From: CAYONM01 sp964405325 | GTDB lineage: Bacteria > Planctomycetota > UBA11346 | Direction: 5' to 3' | NCBI GenBank assembly: GCA_964405325.1 | Contig: CAYONM010000023.1 | Location: 1-27,184 of the forward strand | DNA: 27,184 nt | Part shown: positions 1-8,914 of the stretch, in pieces | Layout: every line of letters starts with the position of its first letter | Numbering within the stretch: the first letter of the stretch is position 1 | The notes under the pieces: model-generated | Seen by the model: the letters and a program-made list of their open reading frames with translations, nothing else | Databases searched by the model: none | What the model was told of the DNA's origin: nothing | Translations under genes and position numbers: made by a program

Positions 1-1266
1 ATGCACAAAGCCCATGCTGTCGGTGATAAAAACCAGGTCGTCAAGCACCGAAGCGGTGCTCTGCGTTACGATGATAGGGGTCTCCCAGACCACCTGCGGT
101 GTGCTGCTGCCGCTTACTTCCAAGCAGCGGAACACGGTCGGACTGGCCATGCGTCCGCGGGTGGCCTCGTCATCTGAGCGGCCGGAATAAAAATGGTCGC
201 GACCCGTTGCCAGAAAGATGCGCTTGCCGACCACTACGGGCTTGCCGATGACATGACTCGGTCCCTCAATGGGCTTCTTGCCATGATGGCCCGGGAAGGG
301 GTGGGCTCGCATGTCGCTGGGTACACAGTCGATGCGCCAGAGTGGCTCTAAGCTATTGCTGCCGTCTGTCGGCAGGCGTAAGCCATGCAGATAGCCTTCG
401 CCATCACCCCAGACAATCTGCTGGTCGCCATCGACGCTCAGCAGGGCAGGCGAGGACCATTGTCCGTGATAGATCTCGTCGATGACCAGATCATCGGTGG
501 CAACCAGGCTGCCATCGTGTTTGTTGAGCACGATCAGATTTGGCGCCGCGTTATATTTCCAGTTTTTACGATCCTTCGCTTTTGCCCAGGCCGGCGTTGG
601 TTTGACGCCAGCGGCGTGGCCGGTGGCGAAAATGATCAGATCGCCAATGATCAGGGGATCGGAACTGTGGGCATCGTGTGCGCGAATGCGATGCTCGCGG
701 ACAAAATTATAGGCCCAGATTACGTCGCCATCGCTCGGCAGCAGCGCATCAACACCCAGCATGGTGGCTTCATCTTGAAATTCGCCGTCGTTGCCATCGG
801 CCTGTCCCTGCAGGTCCAAACAGAGGAACTGGCCGACCGGACTGACCAGATAGACGCGATCGTCTTCAACGTAGGGCGTCGAGCAGACACCATGGCTGGC
901 CCACCATGGCCCCTTTGGGCCCATGCCCATGCGCCAGCGGATGTCGCCGCTCTCCACGTCATAGCAGTGCAGAGCAGCCCTGGTTTTGTGTTGGTAGCGG
1001 TCATTCTTGCTGAGTTCCCTGCCGTCCATGCCGACCAGCAGGAAATCTCCCGCAATCACCGGCTGCGCGTAGGTATGCTTGTTGTGCGGTAAATCCGTGC
1101 GCCAGACGATGTTCTCATCGGTCAGCTCGTCCGGGAGGTTGATGGCGGTGCCGATCATATTCCGAGATGCCACCAGCTCGGCAGATTCCTGGGCCAAACC
1201 GCTGCAGGCCAGGCAGGGCAGGATCAGAAGGCAGGTATATGGGTGGTCGTACCAGTGGCCTAACAT
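1..1266 (-). CDS. Exported PQQ-type beta-propeller protein, 3' end beyond window
   Basis: An open frame of 422 codons runs from ATG at 1266 to the window edge with no stop, so the C terminus is missing. A strong ribosome binding site (AAAGGAG, 6 bases before the ATG) fixes the start. The N terminus has a hydrophobic stretch (residues 9-24) ending in SGLA before QE, which reads as a Sec signal peptide, so the protein is probably periplasmic. The body has blade-like repeats: IVWRTDLP, ALHCYDVESGDIRWR, VYLVSPVGQFLCLDL, GDVIWAYNF and DLIIFATG. This is the pattern of PQQ-binding-like (BamB/alcohol-dehydrogenase-like) propellers common in planctomycetes. No enzymatic cofactor residues could be assigned, so a scaffold or binding role is as likely as a dehydrogenase. 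It is separated from the pseudopilin operon by a hairpin-rich spacer and is probably its own transcription unit. Confidence 0.8.
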   Translation of the reverse strand, partial: MLGHWYDHPYTCLLILPCLACSGLAQESAELVASRNMIGTAINLPDELTDENIVWRTDLPHNKHTYAQPVIAGDFLLVGMDGRELSKNDRYQHKTRAALHCYDVESGDIRWRMGMGPKGPWWASHGVCSTPYVEDDRVYLVSPVGQFLCLDLQGQADGNDGEFQDEATMLGVDALLPSDGDVIWAYNFVREHRIRAHDAHSSDPLIIGDLIIFATGHAAGVKPTPAWAKAKDRKNWKYNAAPNLIVLNKHDGSLVATDDLVIDEIYHGQWSSPALLSVDGDQQIVWGDGEGYLHGLRLPTDGSNSLEPLWRIDCVPSDMRAHPFPGHHGKKPIEGPSHVIGKPVVVGKRIFLATGRDHFYSGRSDDEATRGRMASPTVFRCLEVSGSSTPQVVWETPIIVTQSTASVLDDLVFITDSMGFVH

Positions 1267-1286
1267 GGGCAGCTCCTTTACGCTTA

Positions 1287-1343
1287 GAAGCTGAGCTCGC
1301 AAAAACTTCGAGCAGAAAAAGTTGTTTTTGCGGGCTCAGCTTC
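1287..1343 (-). repeat. Long imperfect hairpin upstream of the propeller gene
   Basis: Arms 1287-1306 and 1324-1343 pair over 20 bases with a single mismatch around a 17-base loop. The structure begins 21 bases upstream of the ATG at 1266, just before its ribosome binding site, so in the minus-strand transcript it would lie in the 5' leader. It could also act as a barrier to read-through from the operon upstream. There is no clear U-tract directly after the stem, which argues against a simple intrinsic terminator. Confidence 0.6.
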
Positions 1344-1350
1344 GGGGGTC

Positions 1351-1368
1351 CGAGGGGCTTGCCCCTCG
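1351..1368. repeat. Perfect GAGGGGC/GCCCCTC hairpin
   Basis: CGAGGGGC and GCCCCTCG form a perfect 8-bp stem with a TT loop. A hairpin of the same type occurs at 19423-19441, and related sequence appears inside the synthase gene near 21369-21390. It is therefore treated as a member of a small dispersed palindromic family rather than a one-off structure. Confidence 0.55.
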
Positions 1369-1378
1369 ATGTAAGAGT

Positions 1379-1436
1379 CAAAACCGGGCGCCGACCGCTA
1401 TGATCGAACCCGTGGGTTCCGGGCGGCGCCCGGTTT
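1379..1436 (-). terminator. Probable terminator of the pseudopilin operon
   Basis: Arms 1381-1393 and 1424-1436 are perfect 13-base complements (AAACCGGGCGCCG and CGGCGCCCGGTTT). The 30-base loop itself contains the small palindrome GAACCCGTGGGTTC. On the minus strand the structure lies 92 bases after the GspJ-like stop codon and ends in TTTT. The stem is strong but the loop is long and the T-tract short, so the terminator assignment is probable rather than certain. Confidence 0.45.
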
Positions 1437-1527
1437 GTCATCAAAGATTAACGAAAAGGAAGCTGCCCGCTAGTCTGTTACCGGTCGCTTCGTATGACTT
1501 TAGGGGTTTGTGGTACGATCTTGCTGA

Positions 1528-2598
1528 TCAGAGCCCAAAGGTGTAAACGGTCTGGAAGCGGCGGCCCATGATGATGGTGGTGCCGGGTTCGTGTTCATCG
1601 GCGGGCATCAGGCTACGGAACAGCCCACGACCGGGCAGCTCGTAGGTCGCATCTGGCGTCAGGGCGACCGGACCGTGGTCGCTTTCGCTGTTGATGATCA
1701 GACCATCCAGATCGGCGGCATGGACGCCGATCCATTCCCAAGTGTCGGGGGTATCGCCGACACGCAGCAGGGTGCCTTTGCTGATTGCCGATCCAGCGAT
1801 ACCGCGTAATTTGATCCGGTCATCTTCGAATCCGATCAGTCGGCCGTTGGCCCGGTTGGGTGTTTGCATGATGATCAGGAATCGGACGGCAGCGGGATAG
1901 CGTCGTATGCTGTGATTGGCGTCTTGTTCCAGCGTTTGATACATGGGGTCACCACTCAGAAATGTGAGCGGATCGCCCAGTTCCTGTGACTGTGAATCGT
2001 CCAAAAAAATCTGCCAATCCGTGTCGTGTTTGGGTGCCGTGCTGATTGCGTACTGGTCCTTGTCGTGCGAGTGATGAACGCCGCAGAGCCAGGTGCTGAA
2101 ATGCATGCAGCTGGTACTCACCACCTCTTCCAGCGGCGCGCCAGTAATGGCTGAAGCAGGATCGGCTTTCAGGTTGTCCCAGAAATCCGTCGTCAGTGGC
2201 CAGTCGACGACACGCCGGACCAACTGTTCCTTGGTATCACGACCTTGGTCGGACTGATCATGTCCCCAGATCACAAAAGAGTGTTGATTTCGGCCGCCAT
2301 CAGGATCGCGGATCACCCAGCCAGTGACGCAGTCGCCGCCATCGATCAATCCGGTAAACCAATGCCCACCCGCTTGCGACCCCACCGCCGCTTGGCAGTC
2401 ACGTCGCAGCAGGCTGAGCACGGCGGTCGCCTCATCGGCCGCGGCGCGAACGGATTCGCCCTGCTGATACAAGCGCGTTGCCGCCATGAACACTGCCAGC
2501 ATGGCGCCGGACACCACGGTGAAGATGAACACCGCCAGCATCACCTCCACCAGGGTGAAGGCGGTTCGGCTGCGGGCCCTGCTGTGGAGAAAGAGCAT
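1528..2598 (-). CDS. GspJ-like minor pseudopilin
   Basis: This 356-residue protein has a type III (prepilin peptidase) signal: a basic leader, then SRTA, cleavage before FTLVEVM, Glu at mature position 5 and a hydrophobic helix (about residues 14-36). The following QQGESVRAAADEA and LLRRDCQAA segments resemble GspJ/PulJ minor pseudopilins, which sit at the tip of the type II secretion pseudopilus with GspI and GspK. GspJ is usually about 200 residues. This one is longer, with a C-terminal beta-rich part (about residues 260-340, DRIKLRGIAGS, GTLLRVGD, WEWIGV). The -1 residue is Ala instead of the usual Gly. Its ATG overlaps the upstream gene's TGA, implying translational coupling. It is the last gene of the operon. 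The assignment to J rather than another minor pseudopilin rests on gene order and general pattern. Confidence 0.72.
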   Translation of the reverse strand: MLFLHSRARSRTAFTLVEVMLAVFIFTVVSGAMLAVFMAATRLYQQGESVRAAADEATAVLSLLRRDCQAAVGSQAGGHWFTGLIDGGDCVTGWVIRDPDGGRNQHSFVIWGHDQSDQGRDTKEQLVRRVVDWPLTTDFWDNLKADPASAITGAPLEEVVSTSCMHFSTWLCGVHHSHDKDQYAISTAPKHDTDWQIFLDDSQSQELGDPLTFLSGDPMYQTLEQDANHSIRRYPAAVRFLIIMQTPNRANGRLIGFEDDRIKLRGIAGSAISKGTLLRVGDTPDTWEWIGVHAADLDGLIINSESDHGPVALTPDATYELPGRGLFRSLMPADEHEPGTTIIMGRRFQTVYTFGL

Positions 2599-5500
2599 CA
2601 GGGTGTTCCCTGGTCCAGCACCAACAGTGGCACCTGACAGGTGATGTTGACTGGGCCTGAGGTCGGTGCCAAGCCGGATCGCAGCATCAATTGATGCAGA
2701 GCCGTCAGGTTGGAGGCGTCGTTTGATCCGCTGATCGCAGCATCGGTATAGCGCCAGTGTACTCGGAGTTCCGCGCCATTAGTGATCTGGTTGTGAAAGT
2801 CGCCGAATGCATTGTTGACATTGTCCTTCAGCCCGAGGGGGGCTTCACCCCAGTCCCTGACATCGCGCTTGGTGTCATTTTCGTCCTTGCCGGCATTGTA
2901 ATCGAACTCCGCCAGGCCACGGAATTCGGCTCGGACTCCGGCTGTTTGTGTGGTGGCAGGGCTGTTGATGTCGATGGCCTGAATGCCGAAACGACAATCA
3001 TAATGTCGAACCGGAAAACTGGCAAAAGGGTAGCAGCGGCTGATCAGGCGGTGTTTGTCGATGCCGCTGTTGTCCGCCGGCAGCAGCGGCGGCATGCGTG
3101 GCCACCAGCCGATGACCAGGGTGTTGGCGCTGCTGTCGGCGGCACCGGCAACCAAGGTCTCGTTTGACATGCGAGCATCATACAGGTCGCGAAGCCAGGG
3201 CAGCAGGAGGACGGCATCGTGGCTTACGCCTTGAATGGTATTGTCATCCTGGCGCTCCTTGATCTCGCCGTCTTGCACATAGGCGCCATCGGCTGGAATA
3301 TTCGGGATGATTTCGAGTATTTCGCCGCTGGCGCTGCTGAGCAGCAGGGTTGGCGCGGATTTCAGGAGAGTCCGATTACCGTGGAGAAACAGCCGGCCAC
3401 CATCTCCGGTGCCGTTTTTACCATCAGGCAGTGGGGCGTGGGTCAAGCGAGTGACCGGGATGTGACTGAGGATTTCGACTGGCATGCCGACTCGGATGGT
3501 CGCGGCCTGGGAGCCGAGTTGGGCGCGGCCGATGACGCGGTAATCTTCGCCGTTGTTTTGTTCCAGGGCCAATACCTCGCCGTGAATGCGGACCATGCCT
3601 GTTGTTCCGGTGAGGTTGTCGATGGACAGGATGGTCTCGGGGATGCCTTCATTTTCGTCGGAAGCGAGGCTGTCGCCTGGGCTGATGTCGGCGATGTGGG
3701 CTGTGGCATTGTTCGTCGGAGGGGATTGGTAGTGGAAATGGTCGATGGTGCAGGCCAGGTCGAGGAGGGTGAGTTTTCGCTCGTCTTTTGGTTCGGAGGC
3801 AGGGTCGTTGGGGTCCTGCTTTGCGCCACCCCAGTCTGGCTCGAAACCGAGGCTTGGTGGGAGCAGGGTGGTGTAGGTGACAACGCCATTGCTGTCGATC
3901 ATCGAGGTGATGCCTGGCCAGGCGGCCATGGTGATGGAGCCGCTGGGCAGCGGGGTGGCAGACGAGCTTGGCGGGGCCAGGCTGTAGAGGAAGTCGGAGG
4001 TAGCGGTGAGCTCGTATTCTTTCGGATCGGTGTTTGTAATGGGATAATGGTTGTCAGAGAAATGATGGTAGACATGTCGAATCTGCGACGGCTGTGGGGT
4101 GTTGATCTGGTTGGGTTGGTTGGGGATCAGGGTGATCAGGTCGCCGGTTTCTGGGAGAAGTGTGTTTGCTGACGGCTGGATATGAAACACCGGTTGCAGC
4201 GTCTGGCCAATGGTCCAGTCGAGGTCGTTGGTTCGAGCTTGTTTTTTCTTGAGGTCCATGAGGTAGTGGTGGTCGTTGACGGTGGCGATAACCGGACGGG
4301 AATTTTCTGCATTGCCGGAAGATCTGACTTTGATCCATTCGATGTCGTTATTTGCCGTGCTGAGCTGCAGGTAGCTGGTCGGGAAGCTGGTCGGGGTATA
4401 GTCGGTGATGGCGACGCTGACGAGCCTGATTTCCTTGCCGAGTTCGGCTCTGTTCGTGGTGGTTTGGAACGCTTTGTTGGCCGAGTGGTTATGATCCGGA
4501 TCTTCATTATAGAGCGTCAGAGTGTTGTTTGATTTGGCGGTATAGGCAACTTCTCTATGAATACCTGGAGGTGTGCTGTTCACGTATTCAGCTACGCTGA
4601 TGATGCCATGGTCAGGAAAATCGGTGGTATCTTCGACTGGTAAGACGATGGAAGGACTGGAGAGGTCGAGGAAGTAGTGATCGCTTGGTGGGTCGGTGTT
4701 GCTTATGTTTGCGGTAGTGGTGCTGGTGGTCCAAGCTGCGGGGAGATCCTGGTCCAGCCTGGCGGTTTTCTGAGTCCAGCCGGGTAGGCTCATGTTCGGA
4801 TAGCCGCCTGGGTAGACAGTGCTGCCGATGGGATGTGCGGGCGCGATCGGAAACTGCAGCTGTTGGATTCGCTGGTAATTTGCTGGTTTGCTATCGGCGT
4901 CCTTTATGAATAGGCCCTTGCGCCGCAAGCGCTGACAGCCGGAGAGGGTGATTTTTCCCTTGGCATCTGGTCCGTCGACCGATTGATACGAAAGATATTC
5001 GCCGCCGATCTGGATCAGCTGGTTGCTAGTTTGGCCGTCCTGCAGCCATTGATGCGGTTGCAGTTTGTCTCCATTCGGCACACCGAGAGTGGTGAGGACA
5101 TCATCTGGCAAACCTTGCAGGACCATCTCGAAGCTCGGCCAGACGAGGTCGTTGAAGGCACCTTTACGTTCGCTGGTAACGTCCTGCGGTATGGCGGGGT
5201 CCAGATTCGGGTCCCATTCATCCAAGGAGCTGTCGGCGAGGAACAAAGGCGCCGGCCAGGCGTAGTGGTCACCGCGCTGACTATCGGACAGGGCATCGGT
5301 ATCCCGCTCCGGATCATAATGATTGAGGCTACGGCCGAGGATGCCATTGATGGTCAGCTTCAGGCCCATGGCTTGATCGTCGTGGATGCCGAGTCGGACG
5401 TGGATGGACTCGCCAGTGTCGAGGTCCTCCAGGGGATAATAATAGGCGAGTTGAGCGGGGAGCTGTTCAGGATACTGATGGCCTTGGGCCAGCAGGATGC

Positions 5501-7481
5501 TTCCGGCTTGGGTTCGGGGATCGAGATCATCACCCGCGCCAAAACGAGCCGTCGGGTGGGGGCCGACCTGTGGGCCTGTTTGTACGGCCGATGGCAGAAT
5601 GGCATTGGCCAGACTCAGGATGAACCAACCGTTATCGTAGATGAGGGTCAGCTGGTTCGGGTTGATGCTGGTCGAATCCTGGTCCTGCTGGATATTAAGA
5701 ATCGTCTGTTGATCACCCCAGGCCTCATTTGGAGTTAGCCAGAATTGGCATTGGAAGCCATTTATTTCCGTGAGGTTAGAATTGATGCGGGCGGGATCGT
5801 CAGGATCAGCGTCGGCCGCTGGTTCCTGATAGATGCTTGGTTGGATCAGATGTTCAACCTGCATGCTGGTCAGTTCGATGCCCTGTGGCACCGTCCAGCC
5901 GAGAGGCGTTGCTTTTTGGAGAGATAGGGATTCGAGGATCGTCTTCAGATGGTCCTCGGGATCGTCCTTGTCGCTGGTGGTGAATGGTGGGGCTGGGAAG
6001 GGGAGGGGGCTGAAGGCGAAGTCTGCCTCTGCGGTGTTGCGTGATGCGCCCAAAATAGTTCCGGAACGACGGGTGGCGTCTGGCCAGCTGGTGACCAGAT
6101 TGCTGAATCGGACTTGCACCAGTTGCTCGAAGGCGGCCTGGTTGTCCCAGCTGTGTGTGATCGTGCTGTCGATTGGGGGAACTTGTTGGGTGATTTGTCG
6201 TATCTGGCCACCCAGCCGATCACCCTGCGGAGTGGTCAGGTTGGCGGCGATGGTCAGATCGATGATGCCAGGGCTGGTGTCGATGAGTGGCATGGTGCTC
6301 AGGTGGGAATCGTCGATCAGATCGAGCCATTTTTCGAAACTGGTGTCGGACCACGGTTTGCCGAAGAGGGTTTTGAACAGATCGCCAGAGCCCCTGAGCG
6401 CATGTTTTTCGTCGATGTTGGTGAGATTCAGAGGTGCGGGGGTGCTGGTCGCTACCCGATTGTGCGTCCATTCGAGATTGCGATTCGCATAACCGTATGA
6501 GTTGATCTGGTCGTCGACTCGTACCTTTGGCAGGTTGATGGTCGTGTAGACCTTTCGGTCATAGGCATCCAGAAGGTGGTAGGCATCGTCGTCATCCGTG
6601 TCTTCGTCCGTGGCGGGATAGGATTGATTGCCCAGATCCATGAGTCCCCAGCGTCCCCAGCCCAGGGAGCGGGTGGTGAGAAGTGGGCGGAGGCGATCCA
6701 GCTCGGGCTTGGTGAGAGGGTGTCGGAAGCCAAAGCGGGCGTTGCTGCTGCCGGCTGTATAGGTGGTGTGAAGGTCATTGTAAGTATTGAAATCGATAGA
6801 TTCCGTCGGGATGATATCCAGGAGTTCGGTCAGGTCGGTGATGTGGTCTTCTGGCGCCGAGATGGCCTCGGCGATGGCCTCGGCGAGTTCGCCGACGTTT
6901 CCACCGTCATCGTCATCCAGGTTGGTATTGCTTGGGTCGGTATCCTCGCTGTCGGCAAAGGCATTGTCGTCCCAGTCGCCAATATCCGCTGCCTTGAACA
7001 GCTCTGACCATTCCTTCGGGCGTAGGCTGTTGGCATCCAGTCTCGTGGCGTGGTCGTTCAGGGCGATGCTGATCCTGGACAGATCGATGTCGGCATCCGG
7101 GAAGGCTTGGGCCATCAGGTGGGTCACATCGATATGCACCTGGTCGTCAGAGGTGTAGGCTTCCCCAACCCGGATAGCTTGATCGGAATCGACCAGCTCG
7201 AGCCAGATCAGTTCGGCGTTGAGGTGATCGACAAAGCTTTCAGGGCTTTCGTTATTTTTCAGGGTCAGTTTTTGCCGGTCCATGATCGCTGTGACCAGGT
7301 CCAGGCCCAGGGCTTGGGCGCTGGCATAATGTTGCTCGAGGCGGACCGAACGAGCATAGGCCTTGGCGGTGGCGACCCCGTTGCGCTGGCCCAGCAAGAA
7401 CGGTGTTCCCAGCAGGAATAGGACGCCGATCAGAATGACGGCCATGATCAGGGCGGCACCACGGCGATGGAAGTTGCTCAA
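2598..7481 (-). CDS. Giant GspK-like pseudopilin, 1627 residues
   Basis: The N terminus MSNFHRRG, then AALIMAVILIGVLFLLG, is a GspK/PulK-type prepilin leader and helix. As in GspK, mature position 5 is not Glu. The segment ATRLDANSL (about residue 145-153) resembles the start of the GspK periplasmic domain. GspK is normally about 300-350 residues, so more than 1200 residues are extra. About 570-720 looks like a jelly-roll (LamG/concanavalin-type) fold: FQCQFWLTP, LTLIYDNGWFILSL, LKLTINGILG. About 820-1320 holds scattered beta units such as GGEYLSYQS, DTTDFPDHGIISVAEY and GEVLALEQ, similar in style to tail-fibre beta units. An Asp-rich stretch lies near 170-200. The start is TTG at 7481, supported by GGAGG 7 bases upstream and a TTGA overlap with the preceding stop. 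It probably acts at the pseudopilus tip and may be surface-exposed. The fold assignments beyond the N terminus are by eye. Confidence 0.7.
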   Translation of the reverse strand: MSNFHRRGAALIMAVILIGVLFLLGTPFLLGQRNGVATAKAYARSVRLEQHYASAQALGLDLVTAIMDRQKLTLKNNESPESFVDHLNAELIWLELVDSDQAIRVGEAYTSDDQVHIDVTHLMAQAFPDADIDLSRISIALNDHATRLDANSLRPKEWSELFKAADIGDWDDNAFADSEDTDPSNTNLDDDDGGNVGELAEAIAEAISAPEDHITDLTELLDIIPTESIDFNTYNDLHTTYTAGSSNARFGFRHPLTKPELDRLRPLLTTRSLGWGRWGLMDLGNQSYPATDEDTDDDDAYHLLDAYDRKVYTTINLPKVRVDDQINSYGYANRNLEWTHNRVATSTPAPLNLTNIDEKHALRGSGDLFKTLFGKPWSDTSFEKWLDLIDDSHLSTMPLIDTSPGIIDLTIAANLTTPQGDRLGGQIRQITQQVPPIDSTITHSWDNQAAFEQLVQVRFSNLVTSWPDATRRSGTILGASRNTAEADFAFSPLPFPAPPFTTSDKDDPEDHLKTILESLSLQKATPLGWTVPQGIELTSMQVEHLIQPSIYQEPAADADPDDPARINSNLTEINGFQCQFWLTPNEAWGDQQTILNIQQDQDSTSINPNQLTLIYDNGWFILSLANAILPSAVQTGPQVGPHPTARFGAGDDLDPRTQAGSILLAQGHQYPEQLPAQLAYYYPLEDLDTGESIHVRLGIHDDQAMGLKLTINGILGRSLNHYDPERDTDALSDSQRGDHYAWPAPLFLADSSLDEWDPNLDPAIPQDVTSERKGAFNDLVWPSFEMVLQGLPDDVLTTLGVPNGDKLQPHQWLQDGQTSNQLIQIGGEYLSYQSVDGPDAKGKITLSGCQRLRRKGLFIKDADSKPANYQRIQQLQFPIAPAHPIGSTVYPGGYPNMSLPGWTQKTARLDQDLPAAWTTSTTTANISNTDPPSDHYFLDLSSPSIVLPVEDTTDFPDHGIISVAEYVNSTPPGIHREVAYTAKSNNTLTLYNEDPDHNHSANKAFQTTTNRAELGKEIRLVSVAITDYTPTSFPTSYLQLSTANNDIEWIKVRSSGNAENSRPVIATVNDHHYLMDLKKKQARTNDLDWTIGQTLQPVFHIQPSANTLLPETGDLITLIPNQPNQINTPQPSQIRHVYHHFSDNHYPITNTDPKEYELTATSDFLYSLAPPSSSATPLPSGSITMAAWPGITSMIDSNGVVTYTTLLPPSLGFEPDWGGAKQDPNDPASEPKDERKLTLLDLACTIDHFHYQSPPTNNATAHIADISPGDSLASDENEGIPETILSIDNLTGTTGMVRIHGEVLALEQNNGEDYRVIGRAQLGSQAATIRVGMPVEILSHIPVTRLTHAPLPDGKNGTGDGGRLFLHGNRTLLKSAPTLLLSSASGEILEIIPNIPADGAYVQDGEIKERQDDNTIQGVSHDAVLLLPWLRDLYDARMSNETLVAGAADSSANTLVIGWWPRMPPLLPADNSGIDKHRLISRCYPFASFPVRHYDCRFGIQAIDINSPATTQTAGVRAEFRGLAEFDYNAGKDENDTKRDVRDWGEAPLGLKDNVNNAFGDFHNQITNGAELRVHWRYTDAAISGSNDASNLTALHQLMLRSGLAPTSGPVNITCQVPLLVLDQGTP

Positions 7482-8914
7482 GACTGATCCTCCGCATCTG
7501 GGATCGGTCGAGTGGCTTCTTCGACAGTGACGTCGCCCGATGGGGTAATATCGACGCGCAGGTCGCGGTTGGCGCCTTCGTCAAAGAGCCAGAATTGGCG
7601 TTGGCTGATCACACCTTGGTCGGCGCGGATGGAAATTGGTCCTGCTGGACCACCGTCGCTGTGGTCACCGAGCCGGATGCCGCTGGGCAGCGGGGCCGCT
7701 TCACCAGCGCGGAGGCGGGAGATGCTGATATCGTCGATGAGAAGATTGGACAGCCGCTGCTGCATGCCGGTGCTGCTGGTTGGGTATTGATGCCGTGCGA
7801 TGTAGAGATTCCAGAGCCCGCGCCGGAAACGACCACGGTAGTCGCCGGTGTCATCCGCTTCGTAGAAGTTCTCCGGAAAAACGGGTGTCTGGATCAGTTC
7901 CTGGAGGATCTCACCGTTGCGGGCAATGGTGAAGGTATCGATACCGTCCCAGCTCATCGACACCTCCAGCCATTGGCCAGCGGCCTGCGCATCCCAGGCA
8001 CCGACCAGGCTTTGTTTCCGGGTGATCGCATGGACCAGCCATGGGGTCTCGGTGGGTAGCTGGTAGTTGCCGTTGTTGGGATTGGCCAGGGATTCCCAGT
8101 AGTCGATGTGATCGTCGATGTCGAAAAAGTCTTCTTGTGCCTGTTGTGGATCGTCAGGACGTTCACCCATCCAGCCAACCAGGGCCCAGTGGGGGTCTTT
8201 TTTTCCAGAAGGAATGGTCTGGCGCCAATCGTATTCAACGCTGTCGTCAGAAGTATTGTCATCATCGATCGGAACGTAGTGGAACAGGTCCTGTCGCCAC
8301 CATTCGAGTCCGAACAAGACATTCGGGTTGTCTAGCTCGTCATGGTCTGCCATGGTGGCCAAAACGATAGGAATGACTTGGTCGTCGGTGTCTCGAGGAA
8401 TTTGCAATAGCACGCGGAGGGTGAAGCCATGGGTGTAATCCAGGATCACCGGCAGTTCGGTGGACATGGGCTTGAGGGCCACATTATGGTCATTGCGCCA
8501 CGCGTAGCCTTCTAAGCCGGTGGACAATTGGCCTGGCGACTGGTCTTCATTCAGCCCATCTACATCGCTGTCAAAATAATGGAGAATAATATCCTGGCGC
8601 TCTTGCTCGTCGCTCGTGCCATCATACCACTGGAAGTTCTCGCGCCAGATCAAGCGCTCTTCGTTTCCAGAAATCCGGTTGGTATCCGGATCGATCACCA
8701 GTTGCACCGGCCGTCCGGTGCTCAGTGATGCGCTGCGGGCTTGGCGAACGGCGTTGGCTAATTGACCGCGGACGGCGATGCGGGCGTTGGTTTTCAGTAG
8801 CCCGGACCAGGCACCCATGGATAAACCGACCATGGTGACAATGACCAGGATCACCACCATGAGTTCGATCATGGTGAAGCCGCGCGAGCAGTGTTGTGTG
8901 AATGTGCTGCTCAT
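7478..8914 (-). CDS. GspH-like pseudopilin with lectin-like insertion
   Basis: The leader MSSTFTQHCSRG is followed by FTMIELMVVILVIV, a canonical Gly-Phe prepilin cleavage site with Glu5. ARIAVRGQLANAVRQARSASLSTGRPV then matches the GspH/FimT family, whose members are minor pseudopilins. Typical GspH is about 170-200 residues but this protein has 478. The extra part, about residues 160-400, reads as a jelly-roll domain: GFTLRVLLQIPR, WLEVSMSWDG, FTIARNGEIL, LWNLYIARHQ and LLIDDISISRL, the last being typical of LamG-type C-terminal strands. The tail RLGDHSDGGP, GVISQRQFWLF and RDLRVDITPSGDVTVEE returns to the beta-rich end expected of GspH. The lectin-like domain therefore appears inserted between the N-terminal and C-terminal parts of GspH. 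It overlaps its neighbours on both sides by four bases. Confidence 0.75.
   Translation of the reverse strand: MSSTFTQHCSRGFTMIELMVVILVIVTMVGLSMGAWSGLLKTNARIAVRGQLANAVRQARSASLSTGRPVQLVIDPDTNRISGNEERLIWRENFQWYDGTSDEQERQDIILHYFDSDVDGLNEDQSPGQLSTGLEGYAWRNDHNVALKPMSTELPVILDYTHGFTLRVLLQIPRDTDDQVIPIVLATMADHDELDNPNVLFGLEWWRQDLFHYVPIDDDNTSDDSVEYDWRQTIPSGKKDPHWALVGWMGERPDDPQQAQEDFFDIDDHIDYWESLANPNNGNYQLPTETPWLVHAITRKQSLVGAWDAQAAGQWLEVSMSWDGIDTFTIARNGEILQELIQTPVFPENFYEADDTGDYRGRFRRGLWNLYIARHQYPTSSTGMQQRLSNLLIDDISISRLRAGEAAPLPSGIRLGDHSDGGPAGPISIRADQGVISQRQFWLFDEGANRDLRVDITPSGDVTVEEATRPIPDAEDQS

Noticed and set aside
385..1092. Plus-strand 235-codon frame opposite the propeller gene
   Set aside because: It is antisense to a minus-strand frame with ribosome binding site, signal peptide and repeated propeller blades, and its own translation has no family features.
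1404..1420. T-arm-like GGTTCGATC on the minus strand
   Set aside because: No acceptor stem, anticodon arm or CCA end could be fitted around it. It belongs to the loop of the terminator-like hairpin.
3219..4172. Plus-strand 317-codon frame, plus others at 4983-5738 and 5833-6492
   Set aside because: All lie opposite the GspK-like gene, which is supported by the prepilin leader, GGAGG site and overlaps on both ends. They are composition-driven shadows.
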